Positions 13,202 through 25,785 of a stretch of 64,000 bases of DNA are shown here, piece after piece. Each line of letters starts with the position of its first letter. The stretch's first letter is position 1. Made by a program: the position numbers and the translations under genes. The stretch is from NCBI RefSeq assembly GCF_963576545.1, contig NC_083638.1:26112090-26176089 (forward strand), read 5' to 3'. Below the pieces are notes generated by a model, which had not been told where the DNA came from, did not search any database, and worked only from the letters and a program-made list of their open reading frames with translations. Source of the stretch: Limanda limanda (taxonomy: Eukaryota; Chordata; Actinopteri; Pleuronectiformes; Pleuronectidae).

Positions 13202-13360
13202 GTGAGCACCTGCGTGTCTGTACTCAGGGATACACCTGCTGCACGACCGAGATGGAGGACAAACTCAACCAGCAGAGCAAAAAGGAGTTCGAGAACTTGG
13301 TGGAAGAGAGCAGCCACAAAATAAGGACGATGTTTGTCTCCAGGCATAAAAAGTTTGACG
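13202..13360 (+). CDS. gpc6: glypican-6, exon 2 (internal coding exon)
   Basis: Glypican-6 is a GPI-anchored heparan sulfate proteoglycan core protein at the cell surface; glypicans modulate Wnt, Hedgehog, FGF and BMP signalling. This exon is 159 bp, phase 1 at both ends. The acceptor is a pyrimidine tract ending CAG at 13199-13201 and the donor is GTAAGC at 13361. The translation starts in the glycine codon split across the junction and reads [14 protein letters not shown], then [20 protein letters not shown], and ends VSRHKKFD before a split Glu codon. It corresponds roughly to residues 54-107 of human GPC6 and carries three cysteines (C-x6-CC) conserved in the family. The words [16 protein letters not shown] and VSRHKKFD favour GPC6 over its closest paralogue GPC4. 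Whether this is the gpc6a or gpc6b copy of a teleost cannot be decided here. Confidence 0.95.
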
Positions 13361-13502
13361 GTAAGCTACAGTCCAGTATCTGTTGTTGATGGGTCAAAGT
13401 GAATGTACTTTAAAGAAGCAGCAGGGTACTGATGCCGTGATTAAGGATTACTATGACTGTCATTACTTATATATGGCTGGATTGGTTTTGCTGTGTCTTG
13501 GT

Positions 13503-13686
13503 GGGGTTTCTCCGAGTAGTCAAGCTTCCTCCAACAGTCCAAAGATGTGGGATTAGGTTTATTGGAGACTCAAATTTGTGTGAATGTGTGTTATTGGTTG
13601 TTCGTCTCTATTTGGATTCATTGGCGACCGGACAGGGGTGTCCTCCAGAGAAAGGATAAGCAGCATTGATAACGGATGAATGGATG
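13503..13686 (+). mobile_element. L2-type LINE 3' tail fragment, plus orientation
   Basis: The segment reads in order: 'tccgagtagtcaagcttcct', 'aacagtccaaagatgtggga', 'ttaggtttattggagactca', 'ggcgaccggacaggggtg' and 'ggataagcagcattgataac', ending in GGATGAATGGATG. This order of words matches the 3' end of an abundant fish LINE (L2-like) repeat that ends in ATGGATGGA-type short repeats. It sits only 140 bp into intron 2. No coding part is left. Confidence 0.75.
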
Positions 13687-14943
13687 TCTACTTCCCTTTA
13701 AATGCATCCGTTGTTTTCTTTACCCACAATTTGGTCTCACTATCTATTATTATTATGTATTCTTTTTCTGGTTGACTTATGGACAGTGCAGCCCTTGGTG
13801 TGTTGGCGCTTTGTGTATCTCGTCCTAAAGCAGCTTCTGTGAGTTGACTCAGATACTGACAGAACAAAACTGCACCGTTGTAGCTCTGCGCTGAAAAATG
13901 TTCTTGGCCTTCTGTGGGCTAGAATGCCGACCTGACAGTCTGTGAAACCACAGTCAGTGCACGGCACCGCTGTAAGGAAATCTCACACAGAGCACAGTAT
14001 GATATCAAGGTGCTACAGCGGTTTCAGCCTCTTACACTGTCAGTGTCGGGCCTGTGGCTGTTTCCTCGTATTGACTCAGTTGCCCAATTCAAAATTCTAT
14101 TTTACATGTCAAGGTTCAACTTTTGTAAATAACAAGTGTCTGGTGTTTATCAATCTTTGACAGTAAATTCTAAATTTGTGGTATGTGCCCCTTTAGAAAG
14201 CAAACAAAGATGACTGAATTGCAGCTGAGACCTTAAAGGTCTAAATCTACAAAGCTTTTCACTCAGACGTCGCTGCTTCTGCACGAGAGATATCTGCGAG
14301 CAGGCGGGAGAAGGACTGCAGTCTTTCTGTGTGAAAGAGACACTGATGAATCTTGAGAATATTTTTTTACATACAACCTGAAAATTGTCTGCTGGTGTGA
14401 CTGGACCAAAATTGTGTTTGTGTGTATATGTATATGTATGAGCACGTGGATATATGTGGATATGTGAAATGTCCCTTTTGTTAAAAGATAGTCATTACTG
14501 GAATTCTAAAAGCATAACTTTTCCCAAGGTCCTCGGAAATACAAGTTTGAAGTGGATCGAATGAGACATTGTTGAAATCGAAGGACAAACAGACTGAGAG
14601 AGATTTTTCAATTTGCTAGTGCGACTAGTTTGTTTTATTAATATTAAGTGGGTCAAATGTTGAGTGGGCTCCATTGGAAATATTCTCCATCTATAAAGTC
14701 TATAAATCTGTGACATGTTAGAAATATGAATTATCTTTGCAAGGCATCCAACTAATAAAATCCAGCTAACTCTCTTTTTCTGTCTGTCTGTCTGTGACCG
14801 ACTTCAACTATAGAGACTCACATTCTAAACTTCCCCCAAAAAGAGACAGACACATTGTTAGTCACATGTAGGTCAACGTGTGTGTTCTCTGATAGCACTG
14901 TTACAGATGCAAGATCAGTAGAAATCCAGTTGTTAAGATCTGT

Positions 14944-14953
14944 GGGGGGGGGG
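14944..14953 (+). repeat. G10 homopolymer
   Basis: An uninterrupted run of ten G, followed two bases later by an A tract. Confidence 0.85.
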
Positions 14954-15689
14954 CTGAAAAAAAACACAATCAAATCCTTTTCACTGTTTCTGTTGTTACA
15001 CACTGAGGATGGCAAAGTGCACTGATTCTTTCTTTAACTTGAATGTCAAAAAATCTGTTCTGTATGATTTCTCCTTCGGGTTAACGAGTCCAATCTGTCG
15101 TCGGTTTGATTTCTGCCGTCTGCGTTTGTACTGCACCAGAGTTAGTGAGGTGGAAAAGCTTCATTCTGTAACATGCTGCACAACCCTCAGGTTTTTTTTA
15201 GTTCCCACAACCCCAACGTGTGTGATGCATCATCCGTCTAGCACATGGCGTCAGTTTCAGGTGCCTCATTTTACAACTTAAACTTGCTCTTCTGTCAAAT
15301 CATTAATTGAGCTTCTAAATATAGTTATTGCGTAACCAGAATTTGTAGTATTTAGATTAAATGTAATATAGTCCACAGCTGTTCATTCAGGGTGTCAGAT
15401 ATATTAAATCAACATTTAGGTCACCATAAGAATCAGTATCTAAATGTTGAAACAGTACTTATGTATGACTATAGTAAAAGTATATCTTTACTGTTGTTTG
15501 ACCTATCACTTTCAAGCTGTTGTTTTTAGTTCTAGAGAATTTCTGAAAAAACGCATGGAATGTTTGAACCTCAGGTCGTGGTATTAATTCTACCTGATAA
15601 AGATGTGAAGTCTTTTCTGAGGAAACAGATGTGACACACAGGGGTTGATATAATCCTTGATTACAACATTAAAGAGTTCAGCCCTTTTT

Positions 15690-15861
15690 ACCTCTGCCAA
15701 GGAGGTTATGTTTTCACAGGCGTGTTTGTTCTTCTATTAGTTAGCACCATTAAACATAATCTACTTAATGGATTTCCATGACACTTGGTAGAAGGATGTG
15801 ATATCAGTGAGGAGAGAACCTATTACATGTTGGTGTGGCTCTGGAGGGGGGAATCCAGGTA
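15690..15861 (+). repeat. Interspersed fish repeat ('tctgccaaggaggttatg' type)
   Basis: The segment starts 'acctctgccaaggaggttat', continues with 'aatggatttccatgacactt' and 'ggtagaaggatgtgatatc', and ends 'tctggaggggggaatccagg'. I recognise this word order from a short non-coding repeat common in teleosts (CCAAGGAGGTTATG...GAAACTTGGTGGAAGGATG...GATCCAGG). Its class is not determined here. Confidence 0.65.
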
Positions 15862-16488
15862 TAAAAAAAAAACATTTTCTTATTTAACATTTTAAATATT
15901 GGGCATTTGTTTTGACATTTTGAAAAATTATTCTTGATTAAACAAATATATCAATAAGTGTGTACTTACTACTTTGACATCTGTATAACGTTCAATTGAC
16001 TGACTTCTCATTCCTATTCCAATTGTTTGAAATTTAAATTAAAATACTTTCAATGCTGGAGTGTATTCCTAAATCAGTAGTACTATTTCACAGACAAAGA
16101 AGCCTGTGGAGCGATGCCCATATATCTGTCCAGTTATATAGTTATACCAGTGACACAAATCATGCACCGCCATCTTCCACACATTCCCATAACGCCAGGC
16201 CACTCAGCATCTCATTCCCTCTCCAACATCAGGTTCCCTCCACCTCCTGAGGTTTGAATCATCCCTCATCAATTTTACATGCCCTCATTTCTGTCTCCAG
16301 TTATTTATAGGGCCCTATTATGAAAACCTTAACTTACTTTTTGATTACTGAGTGCTTCCCTCTGAGGCCTGTGGGTTTTGATGCATTATTGAGCAATCCT
16401 GAAGCCATAAATGACTGTTGCATACTGGAATTAAGGTTTGGGGATTCTGAATGTCCAATCGTGTGTCTGCGGAATCCTTTCGACTCCA

Positions 16489-16511
16489 CCCCCCCCCCCC
16501 CCCCCCCCCCC
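16489..16511 (+). repeat. C23 homopolymer
   Basis: Twenty-three consecutive C, giving a G tract on the minus strand. A (CA)n tract lies about 120 bp downstream. Confidence 0.95.
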
Positions 16512-16628
16512 GTTCTCCTAGAGAGACTCGGAGCCTTGTCATATTCCAGCCCTGTTCATGCAGAAGTGTGGAGGAAAGAAAGCTCACAACCAACTTTCCA
16601 CTCCTGCATCTCTTTGGCTCAGTATGGT

Positions 16629-16662
16629 AACACACACACACACACACAGTCACACACACTTC
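16629..16662 (+). repeat. (CA)n microsatellite
   Basis: CA dinucleotide run interrupted by one GT (cacacagtcacac). Confidence 0.9.
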
Positions 16663-17030
16663 CAACAGTTTTTCTATAAGTCCTTGAAAGCATTGGTTTC
16701 CTCCAGTAGAGAGAGGGGACGAGGGAGGTTGCATCCCACCTGTTAAAGATTAATTGCAGTGGATGAACCATGATAAATTGGGGCCTCATGTTCAGTCAAG
16801 GGATTTGAGAATAGAACCTGCGTACATTCTGGTTCGTGGCCACTGAGACCATCTTGATACCTATTTTTTAATCTCTTCGATTTTTTTCTGTCACATATTT
16901 AACATATCACCGTGGAATTGACATTTTAGACCTGATTTGCTAAAAAGATGAATAAGTCAATCCCATCACTGGTGTCCATGTGTCGAACCTTCAATGAGTT
17001 ACCCTTAGGAATCCAATTATTTTTCAATTA

Positions 17031-17195
17031 TCAATCCATCATCTCTGCAGCTTATCATGTAAAGGTCACAGGGGGGAGCTGGAGCGAATCCCAGCAGATA
17101 ATGGGGAAAAGGGGGGGGGGGGTACACACTAAACAGGTCGCCAGCGTATCACTGGGCAAACGTACTGTGGCAGGAAGAAGGAAAACCCATCTTAT
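17031..17195 (-). mobile_element. L2-type LINE 3' tail fragment, minus orientation
   Basis: This is the reverse complement of the same type of tail as at 13503-13686. It begins 'tcaatccatcatctctgcag', continues 'cttatcatgtaaaggtcaca' and 'ctggagcgaatcccagcag', has a G12 run at 17111-17122, then 'acaggtcgccagcgtatcac', ending 'gcaggaagaaggaaaaccc'. It retains a longer inner part than the plus copy. It is non-coding and degraded. Confidence 0.75.
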
Positions 17196-20100
17196 TGGGA
17201 ATTGACCTATTGATCTAATTATTTGCTTAGTTAGAAATGTTGATTTAAACTAAATAATGGTTTAAAGATGCAGGAAAAAGTATATTGATTGATTTTTCAT
17301 TCGTCAATGCTTAATTAAGAGAAAAATATATATTACAGCTGTCCTGTCCAAATAAAACGTGGAACAAAAAAGCTTGTGAAATTGTTGATGCGAGAACGAC
17401 TCAAAGGTGAAGTTAGGAAAGTGCTGCAGCTGAAAAACTAATGGACAACAAGATGAAGCACAACGCACCAACACTCAAGAGCTCCACAAGATAAGTGGCG
17501 TGTGAGGCCGATCACTTATCAGACACTGAATTCAACTTTTTACTAGAGCAGTTTTTCCTCCAGAGGAAAGTTGGGCTGTATAAAAGAGGATGGTGAAGAA
17601 TCTGATTTCAGCCATGTTGAAGATTCGCACACGTTTTGCCTGACACATACTATTGAATCTAGAAATGATGGCACAAACATTGAATAATTCAGTTTTAAAT
17701 GATAAGGAGGTCACTGCCTCACCTACGTCTTTACCTGCTTGTGCTTATCAACTAAATCATAATTGTCATCCATTCAATAGAAATCAGATAAATAAAGTTT
17801 CAGCTTACTTTCCTTCACAAATTATTTAATAATCTAAAATTTGCCAAGGGATGTAACGATTCTCATTTTTTAAATTATTACACATCGCTCATTTTTATTG
17901 TCAGTCAGTATCATGGATTTAGAGAAACATTCCACCTCTTATCTTAACCCTCTGAAATAAAACTTTCAGCAAGAAAGAAAAGTTCTTCCACTTCCTGACA
18001 TTTGAATCTATAAATGGATTTTTTCTTTTCTTTCTGTGCTTAGCTCGAGAACTCAATATTTCACAGACATTGAGTAAAATATTAGACTATTTTACGGCTG
18101 CACCAGGACATTTATTGAAATATCATTTTGTACACCCATGTAACTCATCGGTATATTAAGTGTTTGCTCGTTTAATTCAAGAGGAGTCCAACTCATTTGT
18201 TTCTCAATTTTTCCTCCTTCTCTGTTTGTCATTTGTTATTGTTGCACCGAAGACGCTCTTTTCGGTTGTTGCTCTCCTCGTCCTCTCATGAGAACTCAGC
18301 GAGAGATTAGTGTGTATGGTTGGTTGACTAAAGTCTGGATTGAGCAGCAGCCGTGGTTGACTGACTTCTTTGATCCTGCCCCACAGAGCTTCTCTGCTCG
18401 ACGCCGAGAGCTGCAGCTCCCCTCATTCACTTCAACAATCCCTTATTCACACCCGACTTAAACCAAGACCGACTCCTACACAACACCCCATTGTCTCTAA
18501 TCTGTGGTCTCTGCAAATTCACAAGCCCGTGGTGGACTCAGTGTAAGCTGGGGGCAAAAAAAACACTGCTCGAATTCGAGAGTCTCACAAATTCATTCTC
18601 CATCTGTCACTTTGTTTTCTTCTGAAGGTGAAACATCGTAGAAAGAGGACATTTTCTATTTCTAGCAAAAATAAATAAAATAAAAGAAGAGCCTTCTCAT
18701 CTGTCAGGCAGAGATAAGCAGAATTATATTGTAATAGTTTTTACATTGTTTGGTGCATTACAGTTGTTTGTTCACCACAGATCACGAGGGGACGAATTTT
18801 GAAAACAAGCACGTTTTTGAATGTCTGAAATGGGACCTAAAATATGGTCGTGTGCATGATACTCTGCCCTCTTTTAAACAACAGAGAGTAAAAAACTGCA
18901 CAACCAGGGTGTAATGAGTCACAGTCAACAGTGCACTTCACTGTGGACCCCATTAGAAATAGCAGGGGGAGAGACTCATTACATCACACGTAATGTCTGA
19001 TGGACTAATGGATGGTAATTTTTCTTCAATTTTAACACATTTTCACCTCATAAGGCAGAAGAGTGGTATAATTGTGTCTCTTTCTTTTTTATCTTCTATG
19101 TAGTCTGTGGAACATCGAATGCTTTTGATCTTTCGTATCCAATCAACCAAGTGTTGCGGCTTCAGCTTTGTGAGCACTGCTGCATCGATTTCAAAAATAA
19201 CCATGTTTACTTTGTGCTTAGAGCCTTTTAAATAAATATGAATGCACATTGCTACAAAATCATAGACAAAAAATGGAGTAAAGTTTCCAGTTTTGAGGCT
19301 TATAGTTTTAATTGGGGAATCTGCAACAGATTAAAAGTCTCCATTCATCAAATGAAAATCCACTGTATTTGAAATTCTTTAAAGATCTTATAAGTAACAA
19401 TTCTTCATTAAAATGTTTAGAAATTACTACATATTTTCTTGACTTTTATACTTACAAACAATGTTTTTTTAAATTAAAGACATTTTGTTCAAGGCAATGA
19501 TCGCCTTTGATCTGTGTCTGATCCACTTCACCCCTGGCTTTGCCCGTCTCTACAAATTCCAGCGCAAACAATGCATGACGAAGGAAAGAAAAACTGCCAG
19601 TTTGCCAGTTGGCTGTTTCTTCCTTCCCTGTTTATATTGGTCACTTGTAATGATTCACCATTACTCATTGTTTGCTATCACATAAGGTTGATTTTCATTG
19701 TATAGTGTTGAAGAGCCATGTCTGCCGTGATTCTGTGCTGCTTCACAATGTTATCGATATGTCTTCTGTTGTTGTTTTGATTGAGAGAACTTTAGCGACA
19801 AAAGGTGCTTATAGTAAATATACATATAATCTCAAACGGCAACAAGTCCAACCATGAGCTGCCCTAGAGGTTGTTTGTCCCTGTACCCTCAGATGGTTAG
19901 AATAATAAAATGGCGACTGATTTAAAAGGGAAATGAACAGCAACCTCCTGTGGTACCACGTTTTGCTAACATCCAATTCACGACGTAACCTGACATCCTC
20001 CTTTGCTCCCATCGTAATGACTACGGCTGCTAGAGATCGCTTTACAACTAAACATGACTATGGATCATGATAATTCGCTGTCTCTGCCGACCTTTGGGCT

Positions 20101-22584
20101 CATAACTGCAGCAGATGTTGTTTAAACAGCCATAATAATCAGTTGCCTGGAAAATAAATATGATAAACTTTCATAGCCTTTAAACCAAATATTTGACCAA
20201 AAGCTGCTGGTTTCAACAGATCGAGTGAAACTACACAATGATGATTGTTCTTTTTCCTCTGAACGTCATCTCTCTGTGTCTCCAACCTTTCTGCTTCACA
20301 AGAGGAGACTATACTGTTATTTTCTCAGTTCCTCAGTGTGTTGGGGTTTGAAGGCTTAATGATCTACATATATAATACAAGATGTTAACAGAGATATGTT
20401 TTATTTCTTCTTGAGGTCCATCAAACTCACGCCTATAGCATCAAGACAACATAGTAAAATATTCTGTCTTAAAATATATTTAATTAAAAGTCGGTGCATC
20501 CAAAGCCGGTTCCCTTCTTGTGTATAGATATATAAAGAACCTCTGGTTTTCTCTTAGCTTTCCCAGACATCACAAAAGCAGAATCTTTACATTTATTATT
20601 AATGTTTGACATTCACTGAAGAACTTACCAAGTCAAATTTAGAAAATTGCCCACAATTCATAGCTGACATCAAATGGTTACATCAAAACAGGATCTCGAC
20701 GGTCCTCATTATACTGTACTCACGCCAGTTCAGCTCTGAAGTTACAAACTACAGTGATTTAGTCCCGTTCTGTCGTGACGAGCCTTGTAATCCTTTTAGG
20801 GAAAGTAAATGATTTGTTCGCTCGTAATGTTGGTTAGATCGTCCTTAATATCCTCAGCGCAACAAATTATGTCTGTTTGGCTTCTACAAACTTGAATGAT
20901 AGCTTTTACACGTTTAATTACACCATGCACAACTGGAGTACTTGAGTTTGTGGACTGATTTGTAATTCCCATTATCCTTTGTGCATAATAAAATAGTCGA
21001 CATTAATAATTTATGCTATGAATAAATTGAATAAGGAGGTTACACTGGATGCACAGTGCAGGATTCTGATGAGTTTTGGCCCTATTTCCACATTAGACAC
21101 TGGGTAATGTTTGGCTGCTATCTGGGAGAAACTTGCCAAATTACAGGAAGTTATTTGTGAGGACTCATTGGCCTGGTGTTTACCAAAAAAACATTGTTAT
21201 CTTGATAAGAAAAGACAAGATAAGATCAATCTTCTTAGGTGTAAATTACATTAGGTGTGAAGTTGCTGCTCTCAGTGGTCACCATATTCATTACTCCAGT
21301 TAATAAACTGCAGTAACAGAAATGAGAGGATTATAATATTTCCACTGTTAAAGCCAAAGCATCATTGAAATCAAAAGGGTTTATCCTGTGTAGAGCCTCA
21401 AGACACGTTCATGACAAGTTCATTAAGAGTCCACAGTAAAAAAAATGTTTATCACCTGAGGATGTGGTCTGAACATTTCACGGCAGGCTGCCCAAAAGTA
21501 TTGTGTATTATTGTATTATAGTACAAAACACAAAATGCATCTGCAATCTATTTATTATAATATGTGGTTTGTATATATTTTTAGTCTTGGTTGGAATGAC
21601 CGTCACAAAACCAAATTTCCCCTTGTTAAAGTATTTCTATGTGTCTTGTGCACAAGTTATTTTGAACCAACTAGTGTTATTGTAGATGTAAAGCAACAAT
21701 CTACTTTTCTTCTGTCACTTTACAGATCCTGGGTAATCAGTGTTCAAAGTGCTGATCAATGCACATAATGTGTGACATGCATGCATCAGAACAACAGTGA
21801 GATATGTGACATGTTTTTTCTGTCTTGAAAAAGTGATTTTGCAAGTTTGCAATAGAGTTTGATTCACCTGTGATCGTCTTGCAATGTGATATGTTTGTTA
21901 TGGGCAAAGTGGATTTCCCTTTCCATCAGGATGCTATACAGCAAAGTAATATAAATCAAGTTGGTATTAAATGTGCCTGATGGTTCTTAAAGGATCTTTG
22001 GTTTACTAGGGATCTGTCTTCTCTCCTGTCTTTCCTGGTGCATCCCTGCTTATCACCGTTTGTTCCCATTGCCTGTGGATCTGAGAAATAGAGTGACACG
22101 ATTTGTAGAAATGTCTGTTGTGTCACACAAACAAAATGGAGGCCCTCTCAGAAAATCTGATCCCACTAGAAATCAAAAACTACTCTCTGCTCAGTTTCAA
22201 ATTGGCCATTCGGGAGACTTTTGTCACGTCAGATCAAAAATATGACTTTACCCTAAAGCGTTATATCACTGGGTAAAATGTGTAAATAATTTGAGCCAAA
22301 TCAAATGAGAACTTTAACCCTGAAAAAACAACAGTCAATTCAGTTTGATTCATACAGGACAGCTTTTCTCAAGGGGCTTCACTTAAACAGCCCAGTGCAG
22401 CCGCTAAACTTAGACCCGTGATTGAGGGGGGAAAAAATAAAAAATATGGAAAAAAACATAATGCTGAACCACTTCCTGGAAAATAACACATTAGGCCTAG
22501 AAACACAAATTTAGGACAGACAAGACACTCAGGAATTCATGAGACCTTTAATACACAGGAGATGACAGTAAATTACACTCAGGG

Positions 22585-22703
22585 CAGGACCCTGGTGAGG
22601 ACAGGACCCTGGTGAGGACAGGACCCTGGTGAGGACAGGACCCTGGTGAGGACAGGACCCTGGTGAGGACAGGACCCTGGTGAGGACAGGACCCTGGTGA
22701 GGA
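22585..22703 (+). repeat. 17-bp minisatellite, 7 identical copies
   Basis: The unit CAGGACCCTGGTGAGGA is repeated exactly seven times (7 x 17 = 119 bp) with no mismatch, followed by a partial unit (CAGG). Because 17 is not a multiple of three and the unit lacks stop codons in the minus-strand frames, it creates spurious open frames on that strand. There are no spacers, so it is not a CRISPR array. Confidence 0.97.
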
Positions 22704-24272
22704 CAGGCCATGCATTGATTTAACTCCTCCAGTCCAGTGATGAGGATGAAACCTCTGTGACAGTCGCACGTCCATTTCTAATGAAACCTAAAACCATGTG
22801 GACACGCAGTTCCTGGAAGTGTTCATAAATAAATAACCTCTGTTTTGGTGTCCCTGCGTTATCCTAAGTGAATGTCAGGAAGACGGTAATTCTCAGCGGA
22901 CTGAGAGAATGGGGTCTGTCCAGCAGGGCTTCAGCTGAGAGCCGGTGGCAGCCTCCATCATCTGGCACCCGCCGCAGCCCGGTGTCACTTTTGTACTTCA
23001 GGATGGATGGCACTGTGCGGTCTGGACACTGTTAACTCCGTCCCACCGGTGAGCTTCAAGGAGAAGCTATAAGAGGCACAACTTTCCACACGCCCACTGT
23101 GGCAAAAAGAAAAAACATGGAGGAAATATACGGTGCTGATACAGTGTGATTCTTCTCTTCTATACATTTATTAAATTTAAACTTTGTGTCAGATATTAAA
23201 ACACGTACTCTGTGAAAACTCACTTACAAAAGAAAAAATCCTGTCCCGGGGATATTGAGTTTGCTCGGGCTGCAGCTGAGATCGAGCCGCCTATCGAGAC
23301 GGATGAGAAACGCTACCTCGCCTCCTGCAAAGGTGCTGATATGATTCAGTCTCAGATCCCCACTGTTCCATCTCCTCCTGATTTCCATGCATCATTTAAA
23401 ATGACTGAATGTGGTGACCGTGAGGTTGGCATAATTTTTAGTTTAGCGTTCACTTCAGATGTGACACTGAGTAATTGGCATGTCGTGCCTTACATATAAA
23501 TTGCGGCAGGGAAGATTTGCCATCAGGAGGGACAAATGGAGAGGCAGTGATTGTTCTTGCATTGCTGATTAAACCCCTTTTTTTCCTGCTTGTTTCCCTG
23601 CAAGGTGAGAACCTGCAGGTGTATCTTCATTCTATTACTTTTGTACTGATGAAGTGTGATGTGTTTTAAAACCAGATAATGAGATTGGTCATGGAATCAG
23701 TTCAGCAGATTCAAGTTTGTATGAAAACAACAGGAAGGTGATTTGTTTGTGTGCTCCAGCATGTTTGTTGTATGCGTGACCTTAATGGAAGCAGAGCTGC
23801 AAAGTGTTGTTATTTCAAAAATACACACACATCCTAAATGACCACGTTTGAATTGGTTCATGGTATTTTGTGTATCTATAGGTGAAGGATTTACAAATCA
23901 TTAGTGGGCAGTGTCAGACAGGATATTGCTTCCTCACATGTGTGTAAATAAAATTGTGAAAATATTGAAGGATATGTCTTAAAATTGACGTGAAAAGAAA
24001 ATAGATAAAAGTACATTTGGGAAATTGTCGAAAATTAAATGTTGCATCAGTTTTTAAGGTTGTTACAGGATGTAGCAGTCAGCATAAAGTGACCTGGATT
24101 ATTTAGTAAATATTTGTATTACCAGTTCAGTGAAAAAGCATTTTACTGGAAACTCTTTTTAATGCAGCCATATTGTTTTTAACTGAAGAAAACATGTATG
24201 CAACGTTAGTGTTGGAAAATATGTAGTTATACGACAATTAATTTTCCAGCGGGCTACAATAATGTGGACAAA

Positions 24273-24352
24273 GTGTGTGTGTGTGTGTCTGTGTCTGTGT
24301 CTGTGTGTGTGTGTGTGTGTGTGTGTCTGTGTGTGTGTGTGTCTGTGTGTGT
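24273..24352 (+). repeat. (TG)n microsatellite with TC interruptions
   Basis: About 80 bp of GT repeats broken several times by TCTG, giving a compound (GT)n(CTGTGT)n tract. Confidence 0.95.
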
Positions 24353-25693
24353 AGATGCACGTTAAACTCATGGCTCCTCTCCTGGCTAGTGCAGCTAAAT
24401 GGTGCAGTTGAGAAAATACCTTAAAACATATTTCTGTCTTTTTCTTTAAATCAAACTAATAACTTGGTCTGAACCATGAATAAATTCCATCACATTAGTC
24501 AAAAAAGAAATGATTTCACAAAAATGTCACATAATGGCTTTCTGGCTGATTGGCTTCACAGCATTGTATCAAACTCCACAGCAAAAGAATTCTTGACCAA
24601 TTGTTAAATTAACTTAAAAGCAACTTTTCAAAGCACCAGAACACGAATCCCATGCGATCCCGCTGCTTTACACATATTCTGATATGTCTGTATTGATTGT
24701 GCAATGTTGTTCCATTCAGAACATGAAACGCTCAAAAACTGCTCCACATGTTTACTTTGACAGCCTTTACTTTGATAGCTGCAATGTTACAGGATAAAAC
24801 ATCCACATATCTAGAGTGAGAGTGAATAAATGACCGCGACCGTGTCGTGTCCGACGGTGGCTTGTAGCACTGCCAGTAGCACTGGGAACAAATACACTTC
24901 ATTTAGTAAAGGCTCAATAACAAGGACAAAAAAAGAACAAACTTGTGTTGTTGTTTTTCACTTTGAGAATCTCAGCATTCGAACTGAAGAAACACTGCAG
25001 GATGGATTAGTCTGCCAAGGCTCTGCATGGACGCCTGCATGGGGAGAGGCTCTCCAGCAGCCAGGTTGACACAAAGCTGCTTATCCACAGGGTCACAGCA
25101 ATGTAATGGTGTGTGCAGCCAATTTGCTCCTCGCTATTCAACAGGTGCGAGTATCATCCATGGGAGGAAATCACTTTGATTTTCTGAGCCTTGCTAATTG
25201 ACTTCTCCAGTGGCTCTCAACACTGAACTGTGTCAGATCTTAAAAAGACACCGAGATGCCCTCAGCAAAAGGTGGCTTGTGTCAATATAATTAACTGAGC
25301 GCGGGAGAGGAAGTGCAGCGCTGCCTCCGAGTGTCGGTGCGGAGCCAAGTCTCGGTGTAGTAAAGTTGGTAACTGCTTTATAATGTTCTGCTCAGAATTA
25401 ATTACATCTCTGCTTTCCTGGCAGAATGGTTTAGTGTCATTGGAAGGCCAATGCGTTCTGCCCCTAGGCAACTATATGCAGGAGAAGGATTGTGGTATAA
25501 TATTTAATTATTTTACAGTAATTAGATAAAATCCTGCAATATTTTATGAAGAGCAAAGTACAGGGGTTCCGTGCAGTATTTACAGTGAAGGTGAAGATTG
25601 CTTATTAAATGTTTGTGAGATTTAGGTGAAAGGAATCTTTAGCCAGAAGCAGAGTTGTTATGACAACTGAAAGCTCCCACAGGTTCTTTCTCA

Positions 25694-25785
25694 TGTTGGG
25701 GGGGAGGGTGAGGTGAGGGGTATTCAGCTGCAACATGACACTTCACCACTAGATGTCACTAAATTCTACACACTGGTCCTTTAAT
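25694..25785 (-). repeat. Interspersed fish repeat end ('taaaggaccagtgtgtag' type)
   Basis: In reverse complement this reads TTAAAGGACCAGTGTGTAG, then AATTTAGTGACATCTAGTGG, GAAGT, GTTGCAGCTGAATACCCCTC and a pyrimidine-rich run. I recognise it as the end of a non-autonomous repeat common in teleost genomes. Only one end is present. Confidence 0.65.

Noticed and set aside
16320..16734. Frames of 119 and 129 codons around the C23 tract
   Set aside because: They are held open by the homopolymer (Pro/Gly runs) and CA repeat, with no recognisable domain.
22320..22440. Possible further interspersed repeat ('cttttctcaaggggcttcac')
   Set aside because: Only a short word is familiar; I could not define ends or a family.
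22529..22775. Repetitive proline/serine-rich minus-strand frames, or a CRISPR-like array
   Set aside because: The 17-bp minisatellite lacks stops in these frames, and identical head-to-tail units without spacers are not a CRISPR array.
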